DNA from: Phallus indusiatus
Lineage: Eukaryota; Basidiomycota; Agaricomycetes; Phallales; Phallaceae
Assembly (NCBI GenBank): GCA_027605045.1
Contig: JAQFWX010000031.1
Coordinates: forward strand, 310,001-374,000
Length of the DNA stretch: 64,000 bases
Reading direction: 5' to 3'
Below, one piece after another: positions 61,070 through 64,000 of this stretch (position 1 is the stretch's first letter; the number at the start of each line of letters is the position of its first letter). The notes under the pieces are model-generated. The model worked only from the letters and a program-made list of their open reading frames with translations, made no database searches and was not told where the DNA came from. The position numbers and the translations under genes were made by a program.

Positions 61070-64000
61070 CTAGCGTCTTGTTCGTGTTCTTTTGTATTTC
61101 TTTATTTTCTTGGCTTGCGTAGAGTTTCCGGTTGCAAGTGCGCCGAATTGCTGAGCTAGGCGCTCTGTGCTATCGAGAAAGGTCCAGAGGGCGTTGAGGC
61201 TTCTTTCATTGTTGAGCAAGCCGCGCAGGTTGAATAGGTAGTATGGGAGGGTTTTCCGCATGACGCCTCTGGCTGTTCGATGTGCCGGGCAGTGTAAGAG
61301 AAAGTGGATGACTGTTTCGTTTCTCTCCGCGCACTTTGGGCAAGTAGGAGATTCAGACCGTTGAATACGGTGTAGGTGCGCGTTGAGGGGAGCGTGGCCC
61401 GTGCGTAATTGAATGAGTGTGCTGGCGCGTCTCCTTTCGAGTTCGCGTGACATCTTCCAGAAGTGCCGTGATGGCGCACTTTCATCGATGGCTCTCAGGC
61501 GTCTGTATCTCTCTGTGCGACGGAAAGAGTTGGTGTGCTGTTCAGCCAGTGATTTACGGTATGTTTCTTTCAATGTGGTTACACTTCTTGGTAGGTCGTG
61601 CTTCAGTTGTTCTGGCAAAGTGTTGACGTGTGATACTTCGTCTCTAGTTGCACCCTTCGCCTTCTGGTCTGCAGTCTCATTGCCCGTAATACCAATGTGC
61701 CCCGGTACCCAGCGCAGCGTCAGCTGTATGTTTGGCTTTTGTTGACGTAGGTCTTCGAACTGTTGGCTGATTATCTCCACAATGTGATGTCCGGGCCTGG
61801 GCTGTCTGCTGGTGCAAGCCAATATCGCCGCCTTGTTATCTAGGGCAATTGTTGCTTTTTCAACGTTCGTCTGTCCTACTGCATGTATTCCTAGGCTGAT
61901 TCCTACCAGTTCCGCTTCGAACACAGTGTGATCTGTGTCCTTTCCAAGTTTGTAGCTCCAGCTTGCCATTTCGGCACCATCCATGTATGAAACCGCGGCT
62001 GCTCCTACATTGCCACCAGTTGCCGATCCGTCCGTGTAGACTGTCAAAGCGTTGGGTTCTGCAGCATCTGCGGCTTTTCCTTCATTAACATCCTTAGCTA
62101 TGTTGATGTGAAAGCCATGTTGCCATGTTGGGTGCTTGCGCAAGGTTTCGACTTGTTCAAACTGCTCATCGTCCCATCCAAAAGCACAGCGCAGTGCTTC
62201 TATAGGCGTTGGGTGGGCTTTTCGATGTTGAGCCTTCGTTTGTGCGTCCTCGTGCAGGGGATGATGTGGTGGTAGGCTGATTAACCTTGCGGCTTCCCTC
62301 TGACACATCTCATTCAGTAGAAGGTGCGCAGGTAGAATGTCTGCATGGACATGCAGGGATTCCGTTGGTGTGGTTTTCATGGCACCCGTTGTGGCCAATG
62401 CTGCCGCTCTCTGAATGCGCTCAAGTTTCCTTGCAAATCCGACTGATCCGGTAAGTCTTTTGGCGTTCGGTTTCTTGTGAACAGGCTGACACCAGACGCT
62501 GGCTGCGTATAGAACTCTCGGGATAACGACTGCCTTATAAAGGCGTTTCACATAGGTGGGTGCTGTTCCGTGCTTCACTCTTGCAATTCGGCGCAGTTGC
62601 ATTGCCCAGTCCAGGCCCTTTGCATAAGCGTGCTCTTGTTGTTCCTTGAAGCGGAGCTCCTGGTCAAGTATGATTCCCAAGTACTTGACCGATGTGGATG
62701 GTTTCACCTCTTGATCGCGGAGTGTTAGCTTGGGCCGTCGGATTGGTTGCTTGCGCTTCTTTCGCTGCCGGCGTCTTGAGAAACCTACTAACTTGAGTTT
62801 TGACAGCTCAAATGTTGATGTATGAGCTTCTGCCCACTCGCGTGCTCCTCCAGGTCCGTCGAACATATGTTTTAGTCTTTGATTGGCCTTGTGGAAGTCC
62901 TTAGCAGCTACCAGGTATGCCACGTCATCTGCAAAGCCTGTCCCCAACTCATTGCGTCCCGTTTTTGCCACCTCTACGAGGGGTGAGTTGTAGATCTCGT
63001 AGCAGAACATGGAGGATGGTGCTCCTTGGTCGCAGCCGTTTTCAACTGGTAAAGGGTCTGATGTGTAGTCGTCGAAGGTGAGTTGGGTAACTCGTCTGTT
63101 CAGTGTTTCTGAGATGTATTCAGTGTACTCCGGGGGTATGCCTCTCATCCGCATATTGTGTATCAGGCGTCCTGGGGTGACGCTCGGAAATGCAGCTTTG
63201 ACATCGAGAAAGAATCCTGCCACCACTAGTCCTCTCCGCCATGCCTTCTTGATGAAACCAACAACCCTGTGGAGTGCATCCACTGTGGAGCGACCATTGC
63301 GGCCCCCGTACTGTTCATGTGCAAGTATGTGGTGCTTCTCTGCTTGGTGCAGAAGGGTTTCCGTCACGCATGCTGATAAGATTTTTGGTAGGGTTTTTCC
63401 TAGCGTTATGGGCCGGTATGCGTTCGGGTTGGCGTAGTTTGGGCGACCTGGTTTTCGAAGGACTATCACTGTGGATTTCTTCCAGTGTGCAGGGTAATGT
63501 TAGGGCTACTCAGCTCAAGCTAGAGGGAGGGGATCCTAAGTAATATATTGGAGGATAACTATACTACTCACCTAGAGGGAGGGGATCCTAAGAGAACAAG
63601 CTTAGGGACCCTCACTCTAGGTACAGCTACTATATACATAAAACGACGACGCGGCGTGCAGCCCTGACACAGCTAAGTGCCAGGCGCCCAAGCCGAGCCT
63701 AAGCGACGTGATGTCACGGGCATCACGCCGTGTACGAGCGCGCAACGCGCGCGAGTAGAGAAGGTGAAATATGGACGGAGAGAATAAACGGAAGGTAGAG
63801 GTAATGCACGGGAAATATAAATAAGGTAGAAATAGATATATACCGATGATAATAAATAAGGAAAAATGAGGGGACGCGGTAGCGTACCCTGACAGGTAAG
63901 TCTTAAGCTCAATCATGGCGTTAAACACCGGCACTAAGTATGGTATTAGGAGGTCGGCACATTCTTTGACGACTGCATTTGGAAAATCATCTGGGCCCAC
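61070..64000 (-). pseudogene. LINE ORF2: reverse transcriptase and RNase H, interrupted and partial
   Basis: The protein copies LINE RNA into DNA at a nicked target. On the minus strand it enters the window within the RT N-terminal motifs (GPDDFPNAVVKECADLL). After the 397-bp LTR it continues with PAHWKKSTVIVLRKPGR and YRPITLGKTLPKI. RT motifs include FFLDVKAAFPSV, GCDQGAPSSMF and the catalytic TGFADDVAYLV (FADD). An RNase H domain follows (LTVYTDGSATGGNVG, FEAELVGISLGI, WVPGHIGITGNETAD). A C-terminal CPKCAERNETVIHFLLHC knuckle comes next. An RNase H after RT fits the I/Tad-like LINEs known from fungi. Apart from the LTR the frame is open to TAG-type stop at 61070. The endonuclease is outside the window. 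Confidence 0.9.
63498..63894 (-). repeat. solo LTR of the G2 family in the LINE
   Basis: 397 bp, TGTTAGGGCTACTC to CCCTGACA, flanked by GGTAA (63493-63497 and 63895-63899). Excising it restores the LINE reading frame. Confidence 0.93.

Larger units (their letters stand above)
60869..64000 (-). mobile_element. non-LTR retrotransposon (LINE), 5' part outside the window
   Basis: The element ends with a 3' UTR of about 200 bp and an ATC-repeat tail (GATGATGATGA on the plus strand near 60870) instead of an LTR. Its ORF reaches the right window edge. A G2-family LTR is inserted at 63498. Confidence 0.85.

Overview
The window reads as a basidiomycete (most likely Agaricomycete) nuclear genome segment. 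The signs are multi-exon genes with short 50-80 nt GT..AG introns, a tandem family of F-box proteins, a class-II O-methyltransferase with 13 small exons, and Ty3/Gypsy chromoviruses with C-terminal chromodomains. No rRNA, tRNA or CRISPR array was recognised.

Layout. 1-13.5 kb is host DNA: the 3' end of an F-box gene, a decayed M1 aminopeptidase whose zinc-binding motif is lost, an apparently intact O-methyltransferase, and a second, divergent F-box gene on the minus strand. About 13.5-49.1 kb is a transposon nest. 49.1-51.2 kb is a host gene broken by three insertions. 51.4-59.8 kb is a tandem array of intronless F-box genes and pseudogenes. 60.9-64 kb is a LINE that runs off the window.

The nest has four levels, each supported by target-site duplications (TSDs). 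An old chromovirus (called G1 here) was split by a second one (H, TSD GATGG). H was split by a ~4.1 kb Tc1/mariner transposon (TA target). That transposon was hit in its right terminal inverted repeat (TIR) by a third chromovirus (K, TSD CCGGT). K has intact gag and pol and LTRs differing at one site in 627. Smaller LTR insertions pepper every layer. The two halves of G1 now lie ~25 kb apart on opposite strands, because an inversion between two inverted H-type LTRs (13560-14426 and 19136-20644) swapped their flanks; the exchanged TSDs (CTGCA, GATGG) still show this.

The most interesting biology is in the mobile elements. (1) H and K each carry, between pol and the 3' LTR and antisense to pol, a two-exon gene for a coiled-coil protein with two cysteine clusters. 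(2) All element families with a visible 5' LTR have an 11-nt stretch, placed 2 nt after the LTR, that is exactly complementary to an 11-mer lying ~32-35 nt after the LTR TATA box. This is the Tf1-type self-priming arrangement rather than tRNA priming. (3) The Tc1/mariner element carries, besides its DD34E transposase, a convergent four-exon gene for an unknown 499-residue protein. Each gene starts inside one TIR, and both TIRs contain a matching 59-nt GT..AG segment. All function statements beyond recognised domains are inference; no database search was possible.
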